Source: Actinomyces sp. oral taxon 897
GTDB taxonomy: Bacteria > Actinomycetota > Actinomycetes > Actinomycetales > Actinomycetaceae
Direction: 5' to 3'
Length of the DNA stretch: 64,000 bases
NCBI RefSeq assembly: GCF_002999235.1
Contig: NZ_CP027236.1
Span: 2,418,001 to 2,482,000, forward strand
A model generated the notes under the pieces. The model ran no database searches, was not told the origin of the DNA, and was given only the letters and a program-made list of their open reading frames with translations. This document shows, piece after piece, positions 33,636-42,996 of this stretch. The translations under genes and the position numbers were made by a program. Within the stretch, counting starts at the first letter, position 1; each line of letters begins with the position of its first letter.

Positions 33636-33971
33636 GTGAGTTGCTGCTCTGGACAGATGGGGCGTCGCTCACATACTGTGTGGGGTGCGAGTCGCAGTCT
33701 TCTTCCTCTCCTGCGAGGTTCAGGGGTCTTGCCCTGTCTTTGCTGGGTGGGGTGTGTGCTGACTGCTTTGTTGGCCGTCCCTGAGCTCCCTGGTGATTGG
33801 AGGTGGCGGGCCGTGTTCCTGCAGGCTGACCTGGGTGTGCTGGCGGCCTTGTGCAATACGCTGACTGGCAACATGGTCCTGGCGGACGGGGTCCGGAAGG
33901 ACGCGGACCGTGATCTGACGGTGGTGTGGGGGAGCCCCAGTGCCAGGGGATTCCGGGGGCCTGGTAAGTGA
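33636..33971 (+). CDS. Possible small protein (111 aa) coupled to the first paralog
   Basis: A 111-codon frame whose TGA overlaps the ATG of the next gene as TGATG, the arrangement of translational coupling. Two weak hydrophobic stretches are present (GVLPCLCWVGCVLTALLAV). I see no recognised domain, no good ribosome binding site and ordinary-looking composition, so this may be chance. It could also be leader transcript. Confidence 0.25.
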   Translation: MSCCSGQMGRRSHTVWGASRSLLPLLRGSGVLPCLCWVGCVLTALLAVPELPGDWRWRAVFLQADLGVLAALCNTLTGNMVLADGVRKDADRDLTVVWGSPSARGFRGPGK

Positions 33972-36523
33972 TGCCGTGCCCGCTGCTTAAATGTGCGGCA
34001 ATTCTGCTCTGCCTTCACCTCCCTAGTTTTTTGACGACTACATGGGCCGTGGATGCGCAGGTCATGGACCCAAGCTCTGCGTCTACTGTGGCCGTGATTC
34101 CCGCTGGCGCCGCCATTGATAGCGTGGACAGCTCATTAGGTACTGTCAACCCCGTCCACCAGGATGCCGCGAGTGACGTTGACACTGCTCGTGAGGACGC
34201 TGTCGTGCTGACTGAGGCTCTGGAGGGGGGCGACTACGCGGCCCTGACGCGGGCGGTTGGTGAGCGTGTGGCGCCGCGCGTGGGTGGGGGTGCTTATGCG
34301 ACTGCCCTGGTTGACGCTCTGGGGGCCAGGGGCATGGTGCGTGTGGCGGCGCACCTGCCTACTGGGGACGGCACGCTCCCGGCGGGCTTCGCCGGTGGTG
34401 CTGAGGGTGCCAGGGGGTGCCGGGTAGGCGGTGCAGATGGCACCGGAGTAGCTGGTGCCGGGCTGGCGTGTACGTGGACGTCCTTGTTGGCTACGGCCAC
34501 CAGCTCGCCCTTGTGGGACGAGGGGCGTCGTGAGGCCCTGGCCCGGGATCTGGCGTCCCTGGTCACAGTGACCGGCCACGTGGCCGATGCCGACACCCTC
34601 CTGCTCCCACTAGGCTTCAGGCGTCTGCTCACCGCCGACCAGGACCCCCTGACCGCAGCCGCTGCTGGCACCCAGGCCTCGGGCGCTGGGGGCGGGCAGT
34701 CGGGTCCTGGCCAGGTCCCAGGGACCACCAGCCCCGACCAGGTTCCTGGTGTCGGGAGCACGGCGAGCCCGGGTCCTGGGGGTGGTCAGGTGACTGCCCA
34801 GGTCCCGGGTGCTGGTGATGGTCGGGGCCTGGGTGCTGGTAGCGGGCGGTCGGGTTCCCGGGGTGCCCGGGATCCCCTGGCGCTGGATGCCGGGTTCCTG
34901 GCTGCCCTGGTTCGTGGGTTGATGGCTGGTGAGACCGGTGCGGCCGCCGGGGGCTTGCGGGTGGGGTGGGTTGAGTACGCGCGCCTGACCACCACGGCAG
35001 GTGGTGGGTACGTGAACTTCCCTGAGGGAACACCTCAGGACATGACCGCCCACCGGGCCTCCTACGACCCCCTGCCCGCCGTCCTGACCGCCACAGCCCG
35101 GCGTCCCCAGACGGTCCTGGACGTCCTGGCCCCGTCCCTGCCGGGGGCTGACCCCAGCACCCTGGGACCCAGCGGGAGGGGCCGGGGGCCTCATGGCGTA
35201 GACGCATACAGGGGTGCCGCCCTGGGGCCCAGTGGGAGGAGCTACGGGGACCGGGAACAGTTCCCCTGGGTGGACGGATCCCTGTGGGCGTGGGTGGCCG
35301 CCCGCGCCCAGAAAGCGGGCCCCGCCTGCCTGGAGGCCCTGGCCGCGGCCGTGGCCTCGGCATCCACCCTGCGCTACCAGCCCACCGCGCCCCGGACCAA
35401 CCTCTACGAGGAGCAGGCCGCCTGGCTCACCGAGCAGGCAGTAGTCACCCTGGCAGGGGTGGACACCACCACCTGGACGCCCCCGGCCCGGCGCGCCGCC
35501 GCCGTCATGCTCGCTAACTCCATAGGCGATATCGATGACACAGCTAGCGGTACCGCGTACAAGGACCGTTACACCAGTTTCGACAAGCTCCTGCCGGTAG
35601 CCTGGCATGACCGCCGCGGCAGGGAGCTAGGTGCCCTGCTCCAGGACGTCCTGACCGACGATGTCGCCCTGACCACTGTATCCAGGGCCGCCGGGGTGCT
35701 CACCACCCGTCGCCTGGTTGTCACCGCGAGAAAGACTGATCCGGGGACTGATCTGAGGGAAGCCTACGGCGCGCTCCTGGGTGGTACGGGGTCGAGTGCC
35801 AGACTATATGGCTACATTTACGCGACCTGTGCGGCGGCCAGGCAGGCAGGAGTCGACGAGGCGGGTCCTGCGGCTGGGATAATGCTGGCGGCCCTGGAAC
35901 AGGGTATGGATTCCGCCACGGATCCGCCCTTCAGCTGGCAGCCCCCGTCCGGTCTTGCGGACTTCTCCCAGAAGAGCCCTGTCGGTCTCGTCTCGGACTT
36001 GAACGGCCTCACGCAGAAGGTCGCGGTCAGACTTACTCTGGAGGTAATAGGTGCTCTGGACTCCTCCCACCTCATTCCCCAGGACGCCTACACCCTGGGC
36101 GACGGGCGACCTGTCTATGACTGGATCACCAAGGACGGCAGCAATGTGTGGCGTCTGGACCGTCAAGAAGCCGTGGCAGACCCTCGGGGCTTGAGCGTCT
36201 GGTTTCAAGACGTCTGCGACCCCCAGCGCATCTACCCAGTTATCCGTGAATTCATCGTCCACAACTTCAACGACGACGTCCTCAAGACCCAGGACCATGC
36301 GCCCGCAACCGCCCCCCGGGCACCCGCCAGGCACGCCGTCTTGGTAGCGGTGCTGACCGCTGCCACTGCCCTTCTGGTCTACAGCTTCTCCCACACCCAT
36401 CAGCGTCGCAGGAACAGGCGGCTCCCGCGCCGCGAGGAGAGACGACGCAGGCGCGAGGAACGACGCCGGTCTTATGAGCACCCGGGATCCGAGATCATCC
36501 TGACCACTGACATTACCTTCTGA
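33971..36523 (+). CDS. Large membrane-anchored protein, paralog A (DUF6571-like?)
   Basis: 850 residues, function not recognised. An N-terminal signal-like segment (LLKCAAILLCLHLPSFLTTTWA) and one C-terminal membrane helix (HAVLVAVLTAATALLVYSF) are followed by a very basic tail. This predicts an extracytoplasmic body anchored at the C-terminus. The body shares long blocks with the next gene: ALEGGDYAALTRAVGERV, LLATATSSPLWDEGRREALARDLASLVT, GWVEYARLTTTAGGGY and AAVMLANSIGD. The order of these blocks recalls actinobacterial DUF6571 proteins, but I cannot confirm it. A Gly/Pro/Ser/Gln spacer (about residues 235-300) separates two halves. Residues ~515-790 have lower-GC codons and diverge from paralog B, suggesting recombination. 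The ATG at 33971 overlaps the preceding stop. Confidence 0.65.
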   Translation: MPCPLLKCAAILLCLHLPSFLTTTWAVDAQVMDPSSASTVAVIPAGAAIDSVDSSLGTVNPVHQDAASDVDTAREDAVVLTEALEGGDYAALTRAVGERVAPRVGGGAYATALVDALGARGMVRVAAHLPTGDGTLPAGFAGGAEGARGCRVGGADGTGVAGAGLACTWTSLLATATSSPLWDEGRREALARDLASLVTVTGHVADADTLLLPLGFRRLLTADQDPLTAAAAGTQASGAGGGQSGPGQVPGTTSPDQVPGVGSTASPGPGGGQVTAQVPGAGDGRGLGAGSGRSGSRGARDPLALDAGFLAALVRGLMAGETGAAAGGLRVGWVEYARLTTTAGGGYVNFPEGTPQDMTAHRASYDPLPAVLTATARRPQTVLDVLAPSLPGADPSTLGPSGRGRGPHGVDAYRGAALGPSGRSYGDREQFPWVDGSLWAWVAARAQKAGPACLEALAAAVASASTLRYQPTAPRTNLYEEQAAWLTEQAVVTLAGVDTTTWTPPARRAAAVMLANSIGDIDDTASGTAYKDRYTSFDKLLPVAWHDRRGRELGALLQDVLTDDVALTTVSRAAGVLTTRRLVVTARKTDPGTDLREAYGALLGGTGSSARLYGYIYATCAAARQAGVDEAGPAAGIMLAALEQGMDSATDPPFSWQPPSGLADFSQKSPVGLVSDLNGLTQKVAVRLTLEVIGALDSSHLIPQDAYTLGDGRPVYDWITKDGSNVWRLDRQEAVADPRGLSVWFQDVCDPQRIYPVIREFIVHNFNDDVLKTQDHAPATAPRAPARHAVLVAVLTAATALLVYSFSHTHQRRRNRRLPRREERRRRREERRRSYEHPGSEIILTTDITF

Positions 36524-36541
36524 GCAAAAGAGCTGGTTTGT

Positions 36542-39058
36542 GTGAGGCCTGTTGGTCGTGTTGGGTGGGGTGCGGTGTTTCGTGGTCTGGGTGTGGTGGT
36601 GTGTGTGGTCCTGTTCGTGGCGGCGGTGCTGGTGGGTTCGGGGGAGGGGGGTGGTCTGGGTCCGTTGCCGGACCGGTCCGGTACGCCCCTGGCTACTGGG
36701 ACCGTTGGTGCGGGTGGTCTGGGTGGGGACCCGGTCACGGCCCCTGGTACAGACGGTAGGGACGGTGCTACCGGTTCCCCGGCTCCGGGTGGCCTGGGTG
36801 GTGGGGTCTGTGACCGGCCTGGTGGTCCGGGTGCTGGTCATACTGCCAGCACGGGTGCTGATAGTGCCGACGCCGCCCGTGGGGATGCCGTCGTGCTGGC
36901 TGGGGCCCTGGAGGGGGGTGACTACGCGGCCCTGGCGCGGGTGGTTGGTGAGCGTGTGGCGTCGCGTGTGGGTGGGGGTGCCTACGCCACCACCCTGGTC
37001 GACGCCCTGGGAGCACGGGCCCTGGTGCGTGTGGCGGCGCACCTGCCGGCGGGGGGCAGTGGTGTCACGGGTCGGGTGGGCTCTGGTGGGAGCGGTACCG
37101 GTAGCACGGGTCCGGGTGTGCCGGTGGCGTGTACGTGGACGTCCCTGCTGGCCACGGCTACCGCCTCGCCCTTGTGGGACGAGGGGCGCCGTGAGGCCCT
37201 GGCCCGGGATCTGGCGTCCCTGGTCACCACCACGGGTGACCTGGCCGAGGCCGACACCCTCCTGCTCCCGGTGGGGTTCAGGCGCCTGCTGACCGCCGAC
37301 CAGGACCCCCTGACCACCGCTGCCGCCGGCACCCAGACCCCAGATGCTGGTGACGGCCAGGCTGCTGGGGCCGGGGACCAGGCCCCGGGTGCTGCGACCG
37401 GCCAGGCCCCGGGTGCCAGTAGCGGGCGGTCGGGTTCCCGGGGTTCCCGGGATCCCCTGGCCCTGGACCCTAAGTTCCTGGCGTCCCTGGTTCGTGGGCT
37501 GATGGCCGGTGAGACCGGTGCGACGACTGGGGGGTCGCGGGTGGGGTGGGTTGAGTACGCGCGTCTGACCACCACGGCCGGTGGCGGGTACTCGAACTTC
37601 CCCGAGGACACGCCCCGGGAGGTCAGGGCCAGCTACTCCTTCTACGACCCCCTGGCCGCGGTCCTGACCGCCGCGGTCCGCGCCCCCGCCACGGTCCTGG
37701 ACGTCCTGGCCCCGTCCGTGTCGGGACCGGATCCCAGGACCCTGGGGCCCAGCAGGAGGGACACGGTCAGGCGGGTCCTGGCCACCAGGGTGGACGCCAC
37801 CACCTGGGAGTGGGTGTCCGCCCGCACCCAGGGGTCAGGGACCGCCTGCCTGGAGGCCCTGGCCGCGGCCGTGGCCTCGGCCTCCACCCTGCGCTACCGG
37901 CCCACCGCGCCCCGGACCAACCCCTACGAGGCCCGGGCCGCCTGGCTCACCGAACAGGCCACTATCACCCTGGCAGGGGTGGACACCACCACCTGGACGC
38001 CCCCGGCCCGCCGTGCCGCCGCCGTCATGCTGGCCAACTCCGTGGGCGACCTGCGGGACGCGGCCACCGGCGGTGACTACGCCAGGGGCTACCAGCCCTT
38101 CTACCGGTCCCTGCCCGTGGCCTGGAGCGGGCACCACGACGTCGAGGTGACCGCCCTGCTGCGCGAGGTCCTCAAGGACGACACCGCCCTGGCCGTCCTG
38201 TCACGGGCCGTGGGGGTCCTGGCCGCCCGTCACCTGCTGTCCGCCGCACTCACCGCCCGGGCGCCGGGCTCCTGGGCCCAGGCCGAGGACACCCCCTGGA
38301 AGGCGGCGCACGCCTGGCTCCTGGTCGTCGCCGGGAGGGGGGCGACCCTGGAGGGGTACCTGTACTCGGCGTGTGTCACGGGCAGGGGCGTGGGCGAGGA
38401 CGAGGAGAGCCCCGCCGCCGGGGTGGCGCTGACGGCCCTGGTCCAGGGCCTGGACCTCCACGGCCTGGACCTGCACGCCCCCTGGCGGCCCCCGGCCGCC
38501 CCCGCCCAGGCCGCCTGGGCCGTGACCGGTGGCCCCTCCCTGACCAGCCGGGACCTGGGGGGCAGTGTCGCCTACGACCTGTACCACACGCTCCTGCTCG
38601 TCATGGACCGCACGCGGCTCCTGCCTGACGAGGCCTACCTCGAGCCACCCGACCCCTTCGAGGACGAGACGGACGACCAGCCGCCGCGGCCCTGGAACGC
38701 GGACTGGATGTACCAGGACGACCAGGGCCACTGGCACCTGGACCCCGACAGGGCCGACGACGACCCCGACGGGTTCCGCACCTGGACCACGACGCACCCG
38801 GTCATGGCCGCCACGGCCGGCAGGTACTCCATCGGCACACGCTACGACCAGGGCGTCAGCATCCAGGGGCGCCCCCCGGAACGCCACGGCCCCGGGATCC
38901 CTCCCGGACAGGCCGCCCTGGCGCTGCTGCTCACCGCCGCCACCGCCCGCCTGGTCTACGGCTACTCCCACACCTACCAGCGCCGCGCCCAACGACACTG
39001 GCAGCACCGACGCGCAAGACAACGCAGACGCCAGGAACGACACCGACACCAGCACTAG
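36542..39058 (+). CDS. Large membrane-anchored protein, paralog B (DUF6571-like?)
   Basis: 838 residues from a GTG, 18 bp after paralog A, so an operon. The architecture is the same: a hydrophobic N-terminus (FRGLGVVVCVVLFVAAVLVGSG), a Gly/Thr/Pro-rich stretch, blocks ALEGGDYAALARVVGERV and LLATATASPLWDEGRREALARDL, a Gly/Ala/Pro spacer, then GWVEYARLTTTAGGGYSNF, TPAR-type blocks and AAVMLANSVGD. A C-terminal helix (ALALLLTAATARLVYGYSH) and an Arg/His/Gln-rich tail end the protein. Unlike paralog A its codons are uniformly GC-rich. No catalytic motif is visible. The role is unknown; an envelope location is inferred from topology. Confidence 0.7.
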   Translation: MRPVGRVGWGAVFRGLGVVVCVVLFVAAVLVGSGEGGGLGPLPDRSGTPLATGTVGAGGLGGDPVTAPGTDGRDGATGSPAPGGLGGGVCDRPGGPGAGHTASTGADSADAARGDAVVLAGALEGGDYAALARVVGERVASRVGGGAYATTLVDALGARALVRVAAHLPAGGSGVTGRVGSGGSGTGSTGPGVPVACTWTSLLATATASPLWDEGRREALARDLASLVTTTGDLAEADTLLLPVGFRRLLTADQDPLTTAAAGTQTPDAGDGQAAGAGDQAPGAATGQAPGASSGRSGSRGSRDPLALDPKFLASLVRGLMAGETGATTGGSRVGWVEYARLTTTAGGGYSNFPEDTPREVRASYSFYDPLAAVLTAAVRAPATVLDVLAPSVSGPDPRTLGPSRRDTVRRVLATRVDATTWEWVSARTQGSGTACLEALAAAVASASTLRYRPTAPRTNPYEARAAWLTEQATITLAGVDTTTWTPPARRAAAVMLANSVGDLRDAATGGDYARGYQPFYRSLPVAWSGHHDVEVTALLREVLKDDTALAVLSRAVGVLAARHLLSAALTARAPGSWAQAEDTPWKAAHAWLLVVAGRGATLEGYLYSACVTGRGVGEDEESPAAGVALTALVQGLDLHGLDLHAPWRPPAAPAQAAWAVTGGPSLTSRDLGGSVAYDLYHTLLLVMDRTRLLPDEAYLEPPDPFEDETDDQPPRPWNADWMYQDDQGHWHLDPDRADDDPDGFRTWTTTHPVMAATAGRYSIGTRYDQGVSIQGRPPERHGPGIPPGQAALALLLTAATARLVYGYSHTYQRRAQRHWQHRRARQRRRQERHRHQH

Positions 39059-39148
39059 GAAACGACACCGAACCAGGGCCGCGCAGACGGTTGTTCCTAC
39101 GACTACCGTCCCCAGGCCACACGCCAGATGGACGCACTCCGGTCCCGC

Positions 39149-42100
39149 TCAGCCCTCCATGAGCTCACGGATGTCCCGGACGGTCAGGCGGGCACGGCCG
39201 CCCGCCTCGGCCGCCAGGGCCTCGTCGGCACCGCCCTCCACGACCTCGGTGAACAGCTCGGCCTTCCTGGCCTTGAGCTCCATGACCTTCTCCTCAATGG
39301 TCCCCGCCGCCACCAGGCGGTACACCATGACCGGCTTGTCCTGGCCGATCCGGTGGGCCCGGTCCACCGCCTGCGCCTCGGCCTGCGGGTTCCACCACGG
39401 GTCCAGGAGGAAGACGTAGTCGGCCTCCGTGAGGGTCAGGCCAAAGCCCCCGGCCTTGAGGGAGATGAGGAAGACGTCCGCCTGGCCGGAACGGAAGGAG
39501 TCAATGACCTCCTGGCGGTTCGTCGTCGTACCGTCCAGGTAGGCGGTACGCAGCCCCGCACACCGCAGATCCTCCTCCACACTGCGCAGGTATCTTGTGA
39601 ACTGGCTGAACACGAGCGCCTTGTGCCCCTCGGCCACGACCGGCTCAAGCTGCTCCAGGAGGACGTCCGCCTTGACCGACCGGGTGCGCTGGCCCAGGCA
39701 TCCGGCCCGGTTCCGCTGCCTGGCCATCCCGGCCTGGCTCCGCTTGACGGTGGCCGGGTCGGCGTCGGGCTCCTGGGTATCGGCGACGTACACGAGGAAG
39801 GGGTCCAGCGCCATGAGCCGCAGGGTGGTCAGCGACTTCAGGGCGCTGAAGCGTGCCTGGGCGGAGTCCTCCCCCAGCAGGCCCATGACCCGCTGGCGCT
39901 CCCGGGCCAGGCGGACGTCGTAGGCCCGGCGGTGGCTGCTGCTCAGCTCCACGCTAAGCACCTGCTCGGTCTTCTCCGGCAGGTCGGCGGCCACCTGCTC
40001 CTTAGTGCGGCGCAGCACAAAGGGCCGCACCCGCGTCCTCAGGCTCTCCAGCCTCTCGGTGCTGCCCCGCTCAATAGGACGCCGGTAGAGGGCCGCGAAA
40101 CGCTCCGGTCCCGGCAGCAGCCCCGGTGCCGTCGCGGACAGCAGGGACCACAGGTCCATGAGGGAGTTCTCCAGGGGCGTGCCCGTGATCCCCACCGTCG
40201 AGGGCGCCCTCAGACGCCGCACCGCCTTGTAGGTGGCCGAGGTGTGGTTCTTGACGAACTGCGCCTCGTCCAGGACCACCCAGGACCAGGGCTGGGCGGC
40301 GAAGCTCTTCTCCTCCATCCGCACGATCGTGTAGCTCGTGACCACCACGTCCGCCCCGGCCGCCACCTCGCTGACGGCGACGCCCCGCCTGGCCGACGTC
40401 CGCCTCGCCGCCACCACGCGCAGACCCGGGCAGAAGCGGGCCGCCTGCTCCAGCCAGGAGCCGACCACGCTGGTGGGGGCCACCACCAGCACCGGGGCGC
40501 GCTCGTCCCGGTCCGGGTTGGCTGTGGTGTCCGGGTTGCTGGTTGTGGTGTCCCGGCCGGCCTGACGCTCCTCGACCATGCGCTGGACGGCGGCCAGGAC
40601 CTGGAGGGTCTTGCCCAGGCCCATGTCGTCGGCCAGGATCCCGCCCAGGCCGTGGGAGCGCAGGAGGTTCAGCCAGCGGTAGCCCTCGACCTGGTAGGGG
40701 CGCAGCGTCGCCACCAGGCCCGACGGCAAGGGCACGTCAATGAGATCCCCGCCTCCAGCTCCCTCCCGCCTCCCGGCGTCCCGCTCCTGCTCAGCCCCCT
40801 CCTGGCCGGCTCCTTCCTGGCTGCCCCCTTCCTGGCTGCCCCCCTCCTGGTCGGCCCCGGCCACGGCCAGGAGACGTCCCACCGCCTCCTGCCAGCGCCC
40901 AGCGGCCTGACCGACCACCCCCAGGGACACCAGCGCCTGGTAGTAACCGGCCTGGAACGGGCAGACGCGCATGGTCCCGTCCTTGGCGTGCGGGTCCTCC
41001 AGGTGGCGCCCCTCCTCCATGAGACGGGCCAGCTGGCGGATCTCGGGGCGGTCGATGCTCACCCAGGCCCCGGAGCCCAGGAGGATCTCCGACTGGCCGC
41101 TGGCCACGGCGGCCATAAGCTGTGTGATGGGTATCTCCTCAGAGCCGACCCTCACGCGCACCCGCAGGGAGAACCAGTCAGGGTGGTCGGCCTCCTCAGT
41201 GACGTCGGTGGTGATCAACGGGGGCTCGTCCGCCTGACGGTACTCAGGCACCTCGCCCACCACCTCCACCTCCAGGCAGGGCTGGCCGGCGTCGGCCAGG
41301 ACGGTGCCCATCTCACGCAGCACCGGCAGCGTCCGGGACACCAGGACCGCCGTGGCCATCCCGGTGAGCTCGCGCTCCTCCCACAGGGGCCCGTGCTCGG
41401 CGGCCAGGGGCAGGAGGAGGGTGACGAGCTGGTTGGACAGGCGCAGCTCGGCGCCGCGGTCCCGGATGGTTCCGGCGTCGTCCCGGATGGTCCCGGCGTC
41501 GTCCCGGACGGTCCCGGGACCGTCCAGGGCCCTGCCCCCCTCCTGGCTGGCGCCAGCGCCGGGGTGGGTCAGGCCGCCGACCTCCACCTCCTGCCTGACC
41601 CCGGAGCCTGTGGAATAGCGCATGAGCCAGGTCAGGTGGGAGCGGTGCGTGGCGCCCTCGACCCGAATGCGCAGGACCGCCCGCAGGGTGACCGGCTCGG
41701 GCAGGTCCACGGCCCGGTCCACCCGTAGGCCGGGCACCGCGCGTCGCAGGGGGTCCAGGTACCGCTCCTGGAAGTGGGGGACGTCCTCGGCCGGGATCAC
41801 GACCCCACCGGGCCGGTTGACCAGCAGCCGGGAGACGACGCTGCTCGGCGGCGGGTCCAGCGGGAGGATGAGGAGCTCACCGCCCAGGCCCCGGGCCACC
41901 AGCGCGTGGACCGGGGAGCCCACGGGCCTCAGGGGCAGGCCGCCGGTGCTGGCCAGCCGACGGGCCAGGGCGCGGCCGGTGGGCTCCTCACCCCAGGCCG
42001 TCCTGCGGGGAGGCACCTCGTCCTCGCCCGCCTCCTGGGCGAGGTCGGCCAGGACGTCCTCGGCCGCCCCCAGGTCCACCCCGGACAGGTCCACGTACGG

Positions 42101-42913
42101 GGCGAGCGTGTAGGCGCCGTCGGCCCCCTGGGACAGGTCCAGGTTCAGCACCGTCCCCGGCCGGATCCTCACCGGGCTCCCACCGTGCTGCGCGGTGGTC
42201 AGGGTCAGCCCCAGCGCGGCCCCGCGGGCGAGCACCTCCCAGATACGGTCGGGCGCCTGGTGGAGGAGGATCCGGGAGTCCTGGGAGGAGAGGTCCGTGG
42301 GCACCATGGTGGCGATCTCGCAGAGGATCCCCAGCTGGGCGCTGACGGCCCGTCCCTCCAGCTTGCCGCCCACCACCTGGGCCCAGGAGGCCCCCCGCCT
42401 CAGCCAGCCGTTCCTGCCCTGGATGAGGGGGCGCACGGACAGGTCCCGGGTGGGTGACCAGGTCGGCGTGCCCGCCTCGGAGAACTCCAGGGCCAGGGGG
42501 GCATCGCCGCTCCGGGGGACGGTCAGGAGCGCCTCCAGGTCCCGTTCCCACAGCGGCTCCGCCCCGGCACCGCGTGGGGACCCGGCCCGGGTGCGGGCCT
42601 CCATGAGGAGGGCGGCGGAGTGCTTGCAGTTGGACCCGACCGGGCAGGAGCAGCTGCCCTCCCAGAGCACGGCCGGGGCGCCGTCGCGGGGGATCTCATC
42701 GGTGACGTGCATGGCGACGGCCTCGTAGACGCCGCCCGCGCCACGCACCTGGCCCGAGATAATCCCCCCGTCGTCGCTGGTTGACAGGGTCAGCACCCGG
42801 CCCTCGGCGAGGTAGCGCCGGGCCCGCTCAAAGGACCTGGTGCCGACGACGTCGATGACGTCCTCGTCGGTGACACGTGCGGGCCAGTCGTTCAGCGTGC
42901 TCCTGACAGGCAT
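39149..42913 (-). CDS. SNF2-family helicase with SWIM zinc finger
   Basis: 1254 residues. A SWIM finger (SCSCPVGSNCKHSAALL) lies near residue 87. A long middle region with low-complexity spacers follows, including a degenerate repeat DDAGTIRDDAGTIRD near 475 and SQEGGSQEGAGQEG near 700. The SNF2 ATPase has motif I ADDMGLGKTLQV (about residue 760), VLDEAQFVKN (II), and SQFTRYLRSVEEDL, SLKAGGFGLTLTEAD and DPWWNPQAEAQAVDRAHRIGQ (IV-VI). Bacterial members remodel protein-DNA complexes or act in repair. The antiporter gene lies 83 bp upstream on the same strand. The stop faces paralog B across 90 bp. Confidence 0.92.
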   Translation of the reverse strand: MPVRSTLNDWPARVTDEDVIDVVGTRSFERARRYLAEGRVLTLSTSDDGGIISGQVRGAGGVYEAVAMHVTDEIPRDGAPAVLWEGSCSCPVGSNCKHSAALLMEARTRAGSPRGAGAEPLWERDLEALLTVPRSGDAPLALEFSEAGTPTWSPTRDLSVRPLIQGRNGWLRRGASWAQVVGGKLEGRAVSAQLGILCEIATMVPTDLSSQDSRILLHQAPDRIWEVLARGAALGLTLTTAQHGGSPVRIRPGTVLNLDLSQGADGAYTLAPYVDLSGVDLGAAEDVLADLAQEAGEDEVPPRRTAWGEEPTGRALARRLASTGGLPLRPVGSPVHALVARGLGGELLILPLDPPPSSVVSRLLVNRPGGVVIPAEDVPHFQERYLDPLRRAVPGLRVDRAVDLPEPVTLRAVLRIRVEGATHRSHLTWLMRYSTGSGVRQEVEVGGLTHPGAGASQEGGRALDGPGTVRDDAGTIRDDAGTIRDRGAELRLSNQLVTLLLPLAAEHGPLWEERELTGMATAVLVSRTLPVLREMGTVLADAGQPCLEVEVVGEVPEYRQADEPPLITTDVTEEADHPDWFSLRVRVRVGSEEIPITQLMAAVASGQSEILLGSGAWVSIDRPEIRQLARLMEEGRHLEDPHAKDGTMRVCPFQAGYYQALVSLGVVGQAAGRWQEAVGRLLAVAGADQEGGSQEGGSQEGAGQEGAEQERDAGRREGAGGGDLIDVPLPSGLVATLRPYQVEGYRWLNLLRSHGLGGILADDMGLGKTLQVLAAVQRMVEERQAGRDTTTSNPDTTANPDRDERAPVLVVAPTSVVGSWLEQAARFCPGLRVVAARRTSARRGVAVSEVAAGADVVVTSYTIVRMEEKSFAAQPWSWVVLDEAQFVKNHTSATYKAVRRLRAPSTVGITGTPLENSLMDLWSLLSATAPGLLPGPERFAALYRRPIERGSTERLESLRTRVRPFVLRRTKEQVAADLPEKTEQVLSVELSSSHRRAYDVRLARERQRVMGLLGEDSAQARFSALKSLTTLRLMALDPFLVYVADTQEPDADPATVKRSQAGMARQRNRAGCLGQRTRSVKADVLLEQLEPVVAEGHKALVFSQFTRYLRSVEEDLRCAGLRTAYLDGTTTNRQEVIDSFRSGQADVFLISLKAGGFGLTLTEADYVFLLDPWWNPQAEAQAVDRAHRIGQDKPVMVYRLVAAGTIEEKVMELKARKAELFTEVVEGGADEALAAEAGGRARLTVRDIRELMEG

Positions 42914-42996
42914 GCGCCCAGGCTACGGCAGGGGATTGACCCGGGCCCGGCCGCGTTCCCGACCACGTGGCCGTCTGCCTCGCCCGTCCCCGGCGC

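Noticed and set aside
39128..41728. 866-codon plus-strand open frame
   Set aside because: It lies opposite the SNF2 gene and has no protein-like motifs.
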